Source of the DNA: Nocardia nova SH22a
GTDB taxonomy: Bacteria; Actinomycetota; Actinomycetes; Mycobacteriales; Mycobacteriaceae
DNA length: 64,000 nt
Direction of reading: 5' to 3'
Assembly (NCBI RefSeq): GCF_000523235.1
Contig: NZ_CP006850.1
Location: 2,666,001-2,730,000, forward strand
A model generated the notes under the pieces. The model saw only the letters and a list, made by a program, of their open reading frames with translations. It was not told the DNA's origin and did no database searches. The translations under genes were made by a program, and so were the position numbers. This document shows positions 41,946-50,469 of this stretch, in pieces (position 1 is the first letter of the stretch; every line of letters begins with the position of its first letter).

Positions 41946-43310
41946 ATGACGAATTCGACCTTCCCCAGCGACCTGCCCCCGATCACCGGCCCGGTCTTCC
42001 GGCCGGGCGACGACGGTTTCGACGCCGAGATCGCGGGATTCCAGACCGCCTACCGCCACCGTCCCGATCTGGCGGTGGGCGCCGCCCACGCCGGAGACGT
42101 CCGGGCCGCGGTGGAATTCGCGGCCCGGCACGGCCTGCCGATCGCGGTCCAGGCGACCGGGCACGGCCTGTCGGTGCCCGCCGACCACGGTGTGCTGATC
42201 AGTACGCGGCGCATGACCGGGGTGCGGGTGGACCCCGGGACGCGCACCGCGTGGGTCGGCGCCGGGGTGCGGGCGCAGGCCCTGATCGCGGCGGCGGTCG
42301 CGCACGGCCTGGCCCCGTTGAACGGCTCGTCGCCCTCGGTCGGCGTGGTCGGCTATCACCTGGGCGGCGGCCTCGGCATCCTGGGCCGCACCTTCGGATA
42401 CGCCGCCGACCGGGTCCGGGCGCTGGAACTGGTGACCGCCGACGGCCGCCTGCGCCGCCTCACGCCCGGCGACGAATTGTTCGGCGCCACACTGGGTTCC
42501 GGCGGCAACTTCGGCATCGTGACCGGTATGGAGATCGAACTGGTCCCGGTCACCGAGGTGTTCGGCGGCTCGCTGACCTTCGACACCGCGCTGGTGGAAC
42601 CCGCCCTGGAGGCGTGGCGGCAGTGGACCGCCGACGTGCCCGAGGAGATGACCTCGGCGATCACCATGATGACCATGCCCGATATCGCGCAGATCCCGGA
42701 ACCGCTGCGCGGACGCTACGTCGCCACCGTCGCCGTCGCGTTCACCGGTCCCGAAGCCGAGGGGCGGCGGCTGGTCGAACCGCTGCGCGCGGTCGGTGCC
42801 GGGCTCACGGACACCCTGCGGACGATGCCCTACCTCGACACCGGCAGCATCCACAGCGATCCGCCGTTCCCGCACGCCTACACCGCGACCAATGCGCTGC
42901 TGCCGGATCTGACCGCCGACGCCGCCGCGGCCTTCCTGGACGCCACCGGACCCGATGCGCCGCTGCCCGCGGTCGCCGGATTCCGGCACCTGGGCGGTGC
43001 GCTGCGGCGCCCCGGGCCGGGCGCGATCGCGATGGATCACCGCGCGGCGGAGTACAACGCCCGCGTCATCACCATGCCCGGCGACACGGACGTCGATGCC
43101 CGCGCCTACCACGATCTCGTCGCGAAGACGTTGGCGCCGTGGACGATCGGCCACAACCTGAACTTCCTCTACGGCGCGGGGAACTGGGCGGACGAGGCCC
43201 AGACCCGGGCCGGATACGCGCCCTCGACCTATGCCCGCCTGCAGACGCTGAAGGCCGTCCACGACCCCGCCAACCTGTTCCGGTTCAACCGCAACATCCG
43301 TCCGGCCTGA
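41946..43310 (+). CDS. FAD-linked oxidoreductase of the berberine-bridge-enzyme type
   Basis: A 454-aa flavoenzyme. The PCMH-type FAD domain covers about residues 35-210, with the flavinylation His in VQATGHGLS (about residue 78). Where two-link enzymes have a Cys, this protein reads SSPSVGVVGYHLGGGLG, so FAD is probably held by the single His link. The C-terminal BBE segment HDPANLFRFNRNI is present. No signal peptide. Substrate unknown (sugar, polyketide or alkaloid-like alcohols are typical). Under likely control of the divergent LysR gene. Confidence 0.88.
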   Translation: MTNSTFPSDLPPITGPVFRPGDDGFDAEIAGFQTAYRHRPDLAVGAAHAGDVRAAVEFAARHGLPIAVQATGHGLSVPADHGVLISTRRMTGVRVDPGTRTAWVGAGVRAQALIAAAVAHGLAPLNGSSPSVGVVGYHLGGGLGILGRTFGYAADRVRALELVTADGRLRRLTPGDELFGATLGSGGNFGIVTGMEIELVPVTEVFGGSLTFDTALVEPALEAWRQWTADVPEEMTSAITMMTMPDIAQIPEPLRGRYVATVAVAFTGPEAEGRRLVEPLRAVGAGLTDTLRTMPYLDTGSIHSDPPFPHAYTATNALLPDLTADAAAAFLDATGPDAPLPAVAGFRHLGGALRRPGPGAIAMDHRAAEYNARVITMPGDTDVDARAYHDLVAKTLAPWTIGHNLNFLYGAGNWADEAQTRAGYAPSTYARLQTLKAVHDPANLFRFNRNIRPA

Positions 43311-43381
43311 CCGGCTCCACTGGACTTCCGGAATATCTTCGCGCTATTGTCGTGATATCACTTAGATATTGGGAGGATGTC

Positions 43382-44323
43382 ATGACGCTGCGTCCCGCGT
43401 TCCGTCTGAACGGGTTCGTGATGCTGCTGGTGCTGTTCGTGGTGGGCGCCGCCGGATTGATCGGCGGCATCGCCGCGTCCGCCGCGGCCGGATCCGGCGG
43501 CGGCGCCGGTGCGGGGGCGGGAGCCGCTGCCGGATACGTGATCGCGGGCCTGGCGGTGATCCTGCTGACCGGGCTCACCACCGTGGGCCCCAACGAGGCC
43601 AGGGTGCTGCAGTTCTTCGGCCGCTACATCGGATCGGTGAGCGAGGCCGGATTCTTCTGGGTCGTCCCGCTGACGACCAAGCGCCGGATCTCGTTGCGGG
43701 TGAGCAACTTCGAAACCCAGAAGCTGAAGGTCAACGACTTCGACGGCAATCCGGTGGAGATCGCCGCGGTGGTCGTCTACCGCGTCGTCGACAGCTTCAA
43801 ATCCGCGTTCGCCGTGGACGACTACGAGGAATACGTGCAGACGCAGTCCGAGGCCGCCGTCCGCCACCTGGCCACCGTGCATCCCTACGACGCCGCGCCG
43901 GACGCCGTCCACGCGGGACCCGCCGCCGCGGCCCAGACGGCTTCGGCGGCAGCCGATCCGGCGCCCACCAGCCTGCGCAACGGCACCGAGGTCGCCGAGG
44001 AGCTGAACACCGAACTGCGTGAGCGCACCGCCCTGGCCGGGGTGGAGATCCTCGAGGCCCGCATCACCCACCTGGCCTACGCGCCGGAGATCGCGCAGGC
44101 GATGCTGGTCCGGCAGCAGGCCGCACAGGTGGTGGCCGCGCGCAGCCGGATCGTCGAGGGCGCGGTCGGCATGGTCGGCATGGCACTGCAGCGCCTCACC
44201 GACGAGGGCATGGTCGAACTCGACGAGGAGCGCCGGGCGACGATGGTGTCGAATCTGCTCGTGGTCCTGTGCGGTGATCGTTCCGCGCAGCCCGTCGTCA
44301 ACACCGGCTCCCTCTACTCCTGA
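43382..44323 (+). CDS. SPFH/Band-7 domain membrane protein
   Basis: A 313-aa protein. Two hydrophobic segments lie at residues 10-35 and 48-65, with a Gly/Ala-rich linker between. The SPFH domain follows: VGPNEARVLQFFGRYIGSVSEAGFFWVVPL, then ISLRVSNFETQKLKVNDFDGNPVEIAAVVVYRVVD, and later LAGVEILEARITHLAYAPEIAQAMLVRQQAAQVV. SPFH proteins build membrane scaffolds and often modulate proteases or membrane fluidity. GGGAGG lies six bases before the ATG. It overlaps a ribbon-helix-helix gene by one base. Confidence 0.9.
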   Translation: MTLRPAFRLNGFVMLLVLFVVGAAGLIGGIAASAAAGSGGGAGAGAGAAAGYVIAGLAVILLTGLTTVGPNEARVLQFFGRYIGSVSEAGFFWVVPLTTKRRISLRVSNFETQKLKVNDFDGNPVEIAAVVVYRVVDSFKSAFAVDDYEEYVQTQSEAAVRHLATVHPYDAAPDAVHAGPAAAAQTASAAADPAPTSLRNGTEVAEELNTELRERTALAGVEILEARITHLAYAPEIAQAMLVRQQAAQVVAARSRIVEGAVGMVGMALQRLTDEGMVELDEERRATMVSNLLVVLCGDRSAQPVVNTGSLYS

Positions 44324-44514
44324 TGGTCAAGCGCGAGCCGAAGAAGGTGCTCGTACGGCTCGACCCGGCCGTCCACGAGGCGATCGCCAAGTGGGCGGCC
44401 GACGACCTGCGCAGCATCAACGCCCAGATCGAGTACGCGCTGCGGATGGCATTGGACCAGGTCGGACGGGGTCCCCGGCGTCAGGGGGACACCCCCGAAC
44501 CGAAACAAACCTGA
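44323..44514 (+). CDS. Small ribbon-helix-helix (Arc/HicB-like) DNA-binding protein
   Basis: A 63-aa protein: KKVLVRLDPAVHEAIAKWAADDLRSINAQIEYALRMAL (residues 7-44) is a ribbon-helix-helix fold, beta strand plus two helices. The tail is polar. Its ATG shares a base with the stop of the SPFH gene (TGATG), so translation is coupled. It probably regulates the SPFH operon or acts with that protein at the membrane; no toxin gene is adjacent. Confidence 0.8.
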   Translation: MVKREPKKVLVRLDPAVHEAIAKWAADDLRSINAQIEYALRMALDQVGRGPRRQGDTPEPKQT

Positions 44515-44599
44515 CACCCGGTCTGTCCGATATTTATTACCGGCTGATCACGCGTTGAACACAAAACGCCCCAGGAAGTGCGAAAAGGTCACGGATGGG

Positions 44600-44605
44600 T
44601 AGCTT
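44600..44605 (+). promoter_or_regulatory. -10 element; predicted leaderless transcript
   Basis: TAGCTT is followed by six bases and the GTG at 44612. Confidence 0.55.
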
Positions 44606-44611
44606 GGTTGG

Positions 44612-45382
44612 GTGCCAATCGTGTTCGAAACCGGGGGACTGCAGCAGCTCGACCAGACCACGTGGGGGAATCCGGCCACCCGCGACATCATCACCCTGAG
44701 TTATATCGATCTGGAACCGGACTTACCCGCTGCCCTGTCCGATATCGACACGTTGCGCCGTCGTCTCACCGAACTGCAGGCCGAGTTCGGCTGTCTGATC
44801 GAGGCCCACGCCATCACCGTGGACTCGCAACCGGCACTGTTGCGGCTGGAGAAGTTCCCGCTGGCCGATCAGGCGACCGGGCTCGGATTCACGGCGGGCA
44901 TCGTGGTTCCGAAGGCCGGGTGCAGCGCGATCCTCAAGATCATGTGCCCGGAGACCGGACGGTCCGGTGTGCGCGAGGCCGCGGTGGTGCCGAAGGTCGG
45001 ATTCACGAACATGTTCCCGCCGCATCCCTACGCCCCGGAGATCAAGGGCAAGCTGCCCTACAACGTGGCCGACGACGCGCGCTGGGATCCGCAGTTCCCG
45101 GACCATCCGCTGACCCGGGCACGGCGGTGGATCACCCACATCAGCCGGACCGCGCGCATCGATCCCCGGTTCGCGGCGCTGCCGCCGTTCACCGGTCCGG
45201 GTGCGGTGCGCGAATCCGAAGCGCCCGAGCCCGCCGGGGACGAGGCCGCGACGGTGGCGAAGAAACCGGATCCGGGCGAGACCACCCCGATCCCCGCGCA
45301 GCAGCCGGTCGCAGACGGTAGCCCCATGACCCCACCGTTGCCGCGGGCCGCCCGGGCTAACGCCGCGTCGGCTTCTCGGTGA
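44612..45382 (+). CDS. Protein of unknown function
   Basis: A 256-aa protein without signal peptide or membrane segment. Residues 1-190 look folded (FETGGLQQLDQTTWGNPATRDIITLSYIDLEPDLPAAL, LGFTAGIVVPKAGCSAILKIMCPE, TNMFPPHPYAPEIKGKLPYNVADDARWD). The last 60 are Pro/Ala/Glu-rich and probably disordered. No motif recognised. The GTG start is supported by the -10 element six bases upstream. It overlaps the convergent methyltransferase gene by 26 bp at the 3' ends. Confidence 0.7.
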   Translation: MPIVFETGGLQQLDQTTWGNPATRDIITLSYIDLEPDLPAALSDIDTLRRRLTELQAEFGCLIEAHAITVDSQPALLRLEKFPLADQATGLGFTAGIVVPKAGCSAILKIMCPETGRSGVREAAVVPKVGFTNMFPPHPYAPEIKGKLPYNVADDARWDPQFPDHPLTRARRWITHISRTARIDPRFAALPPFTGPGAVRESEAPEPAGDEAATVAKKPDPGETTPIPAQQPVADGSPMTPPLPRAARANAASASR

Positions 45383-46232
45383 CGAAGATGGCCGTCCCGG
45401 GGAAGATCTCGCCGCGCAGCGGACTCCACTGACCCCACTCCCGCTCCAGCCACTCCGGCCATTCGGGCTCGACGATGTCGAGCAGGATCAGGCCCGCGCC
45501 GACGATGTCGCGGACCCGATCACCGATCGTGCGATGGTGCTCGACGTAGATCGGCTCCTCGTCGGCGTCGACCTCGACATAGGGCGTGCGATCGAAATAC
45601 GGGATCGTCGCGCGCAGTCCGTCCGGTCCCGGATCGTCGGGGAAGATCCAGCGCATCGGATGGTTGACCGAGAACACCCAGCGGCCGCCGGGGCGCAGTA
45701 CCCGCGCCACCTCCCGCATCACCCGGGCGGAATCGGCGACGAACGGGACCGCGCCGAAGGCCGAGCACGCCAGATCGAACGATTCCGCCGCGAACGGCAG
45801 CGCCTCGGCCCCGGCCTGCACCAGCGGCACCTGCGGTCCGCCGCGTGCCATCGCCGCCCGCCCGTGCTCGAGCATGCCCCGGGAGACGTCCAGGCCGACC
45901 GGATACGCGCCCTGGGCGGCCAGCCACCGCGAACACGGCGCCGACCCGCACCCGATCTCGAGGATCCGGCGGCCCGCCACCTCGCCGAGCAGATGCCAGT
46001 CGCCCTCGTGCAGCCCCTCGGGGCACCAGACGAACTCGCCGGAGTCCGAATCGACGCCCAGGAAATCGGCGTGGGTGTCGTGGTACTGGACGGCGTCGGC
46101 ATCCCACCAGCGCCGGTTGGCCCGTTCGCTGGCGGCCGTTCCGACCGCCGCCCGGGTCACCCCCGCCGTGCCGAGCAGTGCGTTGGCCTGGGCATGGCGG
46201 TCGGCGGGTTCCGGAGGGTGGTCGTCGGACAT
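45357..46232 (-). CDS. SAM-dependent methyltransferase
   Basis: A 291-aa class I methyltransferase. SAM motif I RILEIGCGSAPCSRWLAAQG is at about residues 89-108, motif II VGLDVSRGMLEHG at about 112-124, motif IV/V SFDLACSAFGAVPFV and RVLRPGGRWVFSVNHPMRW follow. The N-terminal 50 residues with RRWWDADAVQYHDTHADFLG are typical of a group of actinobacterial methyltransferases of unknown substrate. ATG at 46232 has TACGCT seven bases upstream. Confidence 0.88.
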   Translation of the reverse strand: MSDDHPPEPADRHAQANALLGTAGVTRAAVGTAASERANRRWWDADAVQYHDTHADFLGVDSDSGEFVWCPEGLHEGDWHLLGEVAGRRILEIGCGSAPCSRWLAAQGAYPVGLDVSRGMLEHGRAAMARGGPQVPLVQAGAEALPFAAESFDLACSAFGAVPFVADSARVMREVARVLRPGGRWVFSVNHPMRWIFPDDPGPDGLRATIPYFDRTPYVEVDADEEPIYVEHHRTIGDRVRDIVGAGLILLDIVEPEWPEWLEREWGQWSPLRGEIFPGTAIFVTEKPTRR

Positions 46233-46239
46233 GGATCGC

Positions 46240-46245
46240 AGCGTA
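46240..46245 (-). promoter_or_regulatory. -10 element of the methyltransferase gene; predicted leaderless transcript
   Basis: On the minus strand TACGCT is followed by seven bases and the ATG. Confidence 0.55.
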
Positions 46246-46696
46246 TGGCACCGATCGGGGGCTCACGACAGCGGTGTGATTACCACCCGCCCGTGACGGG
46301 TACCACAGTGTGCGGGAACGCAGTTCGGTGCCGGGACCGGTCGGTACGCATGGGGGTGGGGACCCGTTTGCTTGGTGTAACTCACGTCGCGTACGCTGTT
46401 TCCCGCGAGTGTCTTCGGCATTTGTGTAACCGCTCTCGGTACTGTAGCGCTCGGTACCGCGGATCCAACGGTGCAAGTCGGCCATTGGTGTTGCGAGGCG
46501 CCGGCGTTGTGGAGTGTCGCGGCAGGGGTTACCGAGTTCGGAAGTCGCCCGCGGGCTGTGTCGCACAGTCGGTGCTGTGGGTTTCTGCAGTCAGCACGGC
46601 TGGCTGTCACCGTAGTTCCACCGCTGTGAGTTCACAGCACAACCGAGAGTTCCAATGTCCACTACCGACCACAATCCGTCCGGAGCAACCCAACAT
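46246..46696. other. Long upstream region of rpsA
   Basis: About 450 bp with no convincing gene. It must contain the rpsA promoter. Around 46436-46461 GGTAC repeats could form a small hairpin. A long 5' leader before rpsA would fit autoregulation by protein S1 binding its own mRNA, but I cannot point to a specific structure. Confidence 0.4.
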
Positions 46697-48172
46697 ATGC
46701 CCACCACCGTCACCTCGCCGCAGGTAGCCGTCAACGACATCGGCTCCGCCGAGGACTTCCTCGCCGCCATCGACAAGACGATCAAGTACTTCAACGACGG
46801 CGATATCGTCGAAGGCACCATCGTCAAGGTCGATCGCGACGAGGTCCTGCTCGACATCGGTTACAAGACCGAAGGCGTCATCCCTTCCCGTGAGCTGTCC
46901 ATCAAACACGATGTCGACCCCAACGAGGTCGTTTCCGTGGGTGATGAGGTCGAGGCCCTCGTTCTCACCAAGGAGGACAAGGAAGGCCGCCTGATCCTGT
47001 CGAAGAAGCGCGCCCAGTACGAGCGGGCGTGGGGCACGATCGAGGAGCTCAAGGAGAAGGACGAGGCCGTCAAGGGCACCGTCATCGAGGTCGTCAAGGG
47101 TGGTCTGATCCTGGACATCGGCCTGCGCGGCTTCCTGCCCGCCTCCCTGGTCGAGATGCGCCGGGTCCGCGATCTGCAGCCGTACGTCGGCAAGGAGATC
47201 GAGGCCAAGATCATCGAGCTCGACAAGAACCGCAACAACGTGGTTCTGTCGCGTCGCGCCTGGCTGGAGCAGACCCAGTCCGAGGTCCGCAGCGAGTTCC
47301 TGCACCAGCTGCAGAAGGGCCAGGTCCGCAAGGGCGTCGTGTCCTCGATCGTCAACTTCGGTGCGTTCGTCGATCTCGGCGGCGTCGACGGTCTGGTGCA
47401 CGTCTCCGAGCTGTCCTGGAAGCACATCGACCACCCGTCCGAGGTCGTCGAGGTCGGCATGGAGGTCACCGTCGAGGTTCTCGACGTCGACCTGGACCGC
47501 GAGCGGGTTTCGCTGTCGCTCAAGGCGACTCAGGAAGACCCGTGGCGTCAGTTCGCCCGCACCCACGCCATCGGCCAGATCGTGCCCGGCAAGGTCACCA
47601 AGCTGGTTCCGTTCGGTGCGTTCGTGCGCGTCGAAGAGGGCATCGAGGGCCTGGTGCACATCTCCGAGCTGGCCGAGCGCCACGTCGAGGTGCCGGACCA
47701 GGTTGTCGCCGTCGGCGACGACGCGATGGTCAAGGTCATCGACATCGACCTGGAGCGTCGCCGGATCTCGCTGTCGCTGAAGCAGGCCAACGAGGACTAC
47801 CACGCCGAGTTCGACCCGTCGAAGTACGGCATGGCCGACAGCTACGACGAGCAGGGCAACTACATCTTCCCCGAGGGCTTCGATCCTGAGACCAACGAAT
47901 GGCTCGAGGGCTTCGACAAGCAGCGGGAAGAGTGGGAAGGCCGCTACGCCGAGGCCGAGCGTCGCCACAAGATGCACACCGCTCAGATGGAGAAGATGGC
48001 GGCCGACGCCGCCGCCGAGGCCGCCAATGGTGGTGGCGCCGGCAACTACTCCTCCGAGAGTGGCGCGCAGGCCAGCAGCTCGTCCTCCAGCTCCTCCGAG
48101 TCGGCCGGCGGTTCGCTGGCCAGCGACGCGCAGCTCGCCGCGCTGCGCGAGAAGCTGTCCGGCAACGCCTGA
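46697..48172 (+). CDS. rpsA: 30S ribosomal protein S1
   Basis: A 491-aa mRNA-binding ribosomal protein with four S1 (OB-fold) repeats, beginning at about residues 35 (GDIVEGTIVKVDRDEVLLDIGYKTEGVIP), 120, 205 (GQVRKGVVSSIVNFGAFVDLGGVDGLVH) and 290 (GQIVPGKVTKLVPFGAFVRVEEGIEGLVH). The C-terminal 100 residues are helical, then Ser/Ala/Gly-rich. ATG 46697 (PTTVTSPQVAVNDIG) matches the mycobacterial start; an ATG at 46655 with GAGAG upstream would add 14 residues. Confidence 0.97.
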   Translation: MPTTVTSPQVAVNDIGSAEDFLAAIDKTIKYFNDGDIVEGTIVKVDRDEVLLDIGYKTEGVIPSRELSIKHDVDPNEVVSVGDEVEALVLTKEDKEGRLILSKKRAQYERAWGTIEELKEKDEAVKGTVIEVVKGGLILDIGLRGFLPASLVEMRRVRDLQPYVGKEIEAKIIELDKNRNNVVLSRRAWLEQTQSEVRSEFLHQLQKGQVRKGVVSSIVNFGAFVDLGGVDGLVHVSELSWKHIDHPSEVVEVGMEVTVEVLDVDLDRERVSLSLKATQEDPWRQFARTHAIGQIVPGKVTKLVPFGAFVRVEEGIEGLVHISELAERHVEVPDQVVAVGDDAMVKVIDIDLERRRISLSLKQANEDYHAEFDPSKYGMADSYDEQGNYIFPEGFDPETNEWLEGFDKQREEWEGRYAEAERRHKMHTAQMEKMAADAAAEAANGGGAGNYSSESGAQASSSSSSSSESAGGSLASDAQLAALREKLSGNA

Positions 48173-48189
48173 TTCGCTCAGCTGAACTG

Positions 48190-48223
48190 ACAGGGCCCCG
48201 GTTCTTCGGAACCGGGGCCCTGT
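48190..48223 (+). terminator. Strong terminator of rpsA with UUCG loop
   Basis: A perfect 15-bp GC-rich stem closes a TTCG tetraloop with C-G closing pair, 17 bases after the rpsA stop. Extremely stable hairpin. Confidence 0.85.
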
Positions 48224-48407
48224 CGTCTGTTCGGCGGATGCGACCGCGGCCGAGTTGCCACCGGACACCGGTCACTCGTGCCAGGATGGGCCTGCCCGGC
48301 ACGTGATTGTCCTCCGCGCCACCGGGCCGTCACCGCCGGTCCACTATTGTCGGCGAGGATCTTGGAACTGTCCTTTTTCACACTAGGCGGAAGGTCTCGG
48401 CACCGGC

Positions 48408-49937
48408 ATGGGTCTGTTCGACGGCATCAATCGGCGTGATTTCCTGGCGAAGGCCCTGGCGGTGGGCGGGGCCGGTGCGCTTGCCTCCCTGGCGAATCCG
48501 ATCATCGAGCGGGCCTACGCCGCCGACCCCGCCGGAATGGGCGGACTGGGCGATATCGAACACTTCGTCCTGCTCATGCAGGAGAACCGCTCCTTCGACC
48601 ACTACTTCGGAACCCTGTCCGGGGTACGAGGATTCGACGACGCGTCACCGGCCTGGCAGCAGCGCGGCTACGCACCCGGCGTCGGTCCGTCCGCCGACGG
48701 ATACATCGTCCCGTTCCGGCTCGACACCACCCGCGGCGCGACACTCGACGGCGAATGCATCAACGACCCCGATCACAGCTGGCACGGGATGCACGAGGCG
48801 TGGAACGGCGGGCGCAACGACCGCTGGATGCCGATGTCGATCGCCAGCGTGGGCCCCGGCAACGGCCCGGCGGCCATGGGCTACTACACCCGCGCCGACA
48901 TCCCGGTCCACCACGATCTCGCCGACGCGTTCACCCTGTGCGACCACTACCACTGTTCGGTGCTCGGCCCCACCGACCCGAACCGCCTGTACTGGGTGTC
49001 GGCGACCATCGATCCCGACGGCCTCGCCGGTGGCCCGCTGGTCGAAACCCCCACGCTGATACCGCAGAACGCGTACAGCTGGCGCACCTATCCGGAGAAC
49101 CTGTCCGAGGCCGGGGTGAGCTGGAAGATCTACAACAACCGCGATATCGGCCCGATCTCCTCGGTGATCCTCGACGGAATGATGGGCTGTTTCACGCAGG
49201 CCGCCGATCCGAATTCCGAACTGGCCAAACGGGGTAAGGCGCCGGTGTACCCGCAGGATTTCGCCGCCGATGTGGCGGCGGACCGGCTGCCGTCGGTGTC
49301 GTGGGTGATTCCCCCGCTGTTCAACTGTGAGCATCCGGCACTGCCACCGGCGCTCGGCGCGGTCGGCATCATGCAGGTTCTCGACATCCTCACCTCGAAT
49401 CCGCGGGTCTGGGAGAAGACCGCGCTCATCGTCAGCTACGACGAGAACGGCGGATTCTTCGATCACGTCACGCCGCCGACCGCGCCCCCGGGCACCCCCG
49501 GCGAGTACCTCACGGTCGATCTGAACCGGGTGTCCGCGGCGAAGGGGATCGCGGGCCCGATCGGATTGGGTTATCGCGTACCGTGTTTCGTCATCTCGCC
49601 CTATTCGCGCGGCGGCCTGGTCGCCTCGGAGACCTTCGATCACACGTCCCAATTGCGTTTGCTGGAGCGGCGTTTCGGTGTCGACGTCCCGAATCTGACC
49701 GCATGGCGTCGCAGTGTGACCGGCGATATGAGTTCGGCCTTCGATTTCGCGTCCGCCGCCGACGCCGTGCCGCCCCGGATCACCGATCCGAAGCCGAAAG
49801 CCGATGCGGCATTGGCGCAGTGCGGCCCGAATATCGGCCTCGGTACCGCCGGAGCCGGAATTCCCTACCCGGTACCCCCGAACGCCATGCCGGTCCAGGA
49901 ACCCGGAACCCGGCGTCGCCCGAGCGGAACTGTCTGA
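48408..49937 (+). CDS. Tat-exported phospholipase C / phosphoesterase
   Basis: A 509-aa enzyme of the bacterial phospholipase C (phosphoesterase) family, like mycobacterial PlcA-D. The Tat signal [20 protein letters not shown] is at residues 8-27, with likely cleavage near AYA (about residue 43). The catalytic stretch [25 protein letters not shown] follows, then [55 protein letters not shown], and [15 protein letters not shown]. All are family signatures. Probably cleaves phosphatidylcholine or sphingomyelin outside the cell. M. tuberculosis does not have it here. Confidence 0.92.
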   Translation: MGLFDGINRRDFLAKALAVGGAGALASLANPIIERAYAADPAGMGGLGDIEHFVLLMQENRSFDHYFGTLSGVRGFDDASPAWQQRGYAPGVGPSADGYIVPFRLDTTRGATLDGECINDPDHSWHGMHEAWNGGRNDRWMPMSIASVGPGNGPAAMGYYTRADIPVHHDLADAFTLCDHYHCSVLGPTDPNRLYWVSATIDPDGLAGGPLVETPTLIPQNAYSWRTYPENLSEAGVSWKIYNNRDIGPISSVILDGMMGCFTQAADPNSELAKRGKAPVYPQDFAADVAADRLPSVSWVIPPLFNCEHPALPPALGAVGIMQVLDILTSNPRVWEKTALIVSYDENGGFFDHVTPPTAPPGTPGEYLTVDLNRVSAAKGIAGPIGLGYRVPCFVISPYSRGGLVASETFDHTSQLRLLERRFGVDVPNLTAWRRSVTGDMSSAFDFASAADAVPPRITDPKPKADAALAQCGPNIGLGTAGAGIPYPVPPNAMPVQEPGTRRRPSGTV

Positions 49938-49949
49938 AATCCGAGGTGT

Positions 49950-49975
49950 CACGCCCCGGCCCCGGCCGGGGCGTG
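49950..49975 (+). terminator. Terminator after the phospholipase gene
   Basis: A perfect 10-bp stem, CACGCCCCGG/CCGGGGCGTG, closes a 6-base loop 13 bp after the stop. Confidence 0.7.
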
Positions 49976-49979
49976 CTGC

Positions 49980-50186
49980 TCAGCTCGCCGTGGCCGGGAC
50001 CCAGCGGGTCATACCGCCGCGGCTGCGCATGGCGGCGAAGCTGTGCCGCGCGGGACTGAGAAGTGCGGTGAACCAGGAACGGCGATGTTCGGCCAATGCC
50101 GTGGCAACGGCGGGAATCCGAATGCAGTGCACGGTGCCTGCGGTACCCAGCCGGTGGCGACCCGACTGGATGATTGTGGTGCGCAA
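49980..50186 (-). CDS. Possible small protein (68 aa)
   Basis: TTG start at 50186 with AAGGA seven bases upstream. The protein is basic (MRTTIIQSGRHRLGTAGTVHCIRIPAVATALAEHRRSW ... RSRGGMTRWVPATAS). No domain recognised. The ribosome binding site and a natural-looking composition speak for it; its small size and lack of context speak against. Confidence 0.4.
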   Translation of the reverse strand: MRTTIIQSGRHRLGTAGTVHCIRIPAVATALAEHRRSWFTALLSPARHSFAAMRSRGGMTRWVPATAS

Positions 50187-50469
50187 TGATTGTCCTTCGT
50201 TAGCTCGGATGGCCTGGATCGCCTGCGGCGAAACATTAGCGGAACAAAAGTGTGGGGCAGCGGATTTTGCGTGACTTCAAACCCGGCGTGTCGGAAAGTT
50301 GCCGACTATTGGTCGGTATCAAGAGAATAATGTTGCGAATTGATATCGCAGTCGTCACGGAATGAGTAATACGACGCGGCGGACGTGAGAATTACTGCCC
50401 CGCTGGGTATTCAGCTCGATCGGCGGGGTGCGGATGCGGTCGTTCGCCGGGGGATGCGAGACTGATCGA
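50187..50469. other. Intergenic region before coaE
   Basis: About 280 bp, A+T-rich in the middle (50270-50400). It should hold the coaE promoter and that of the small minus-strand frame. No RNA gene recognised. Confidence 0.4.

Noticed and set aside
44515..44599. Terminator after the ribbon-helix-helix gene
   Set aside because: No stem of useful length could be drawn.
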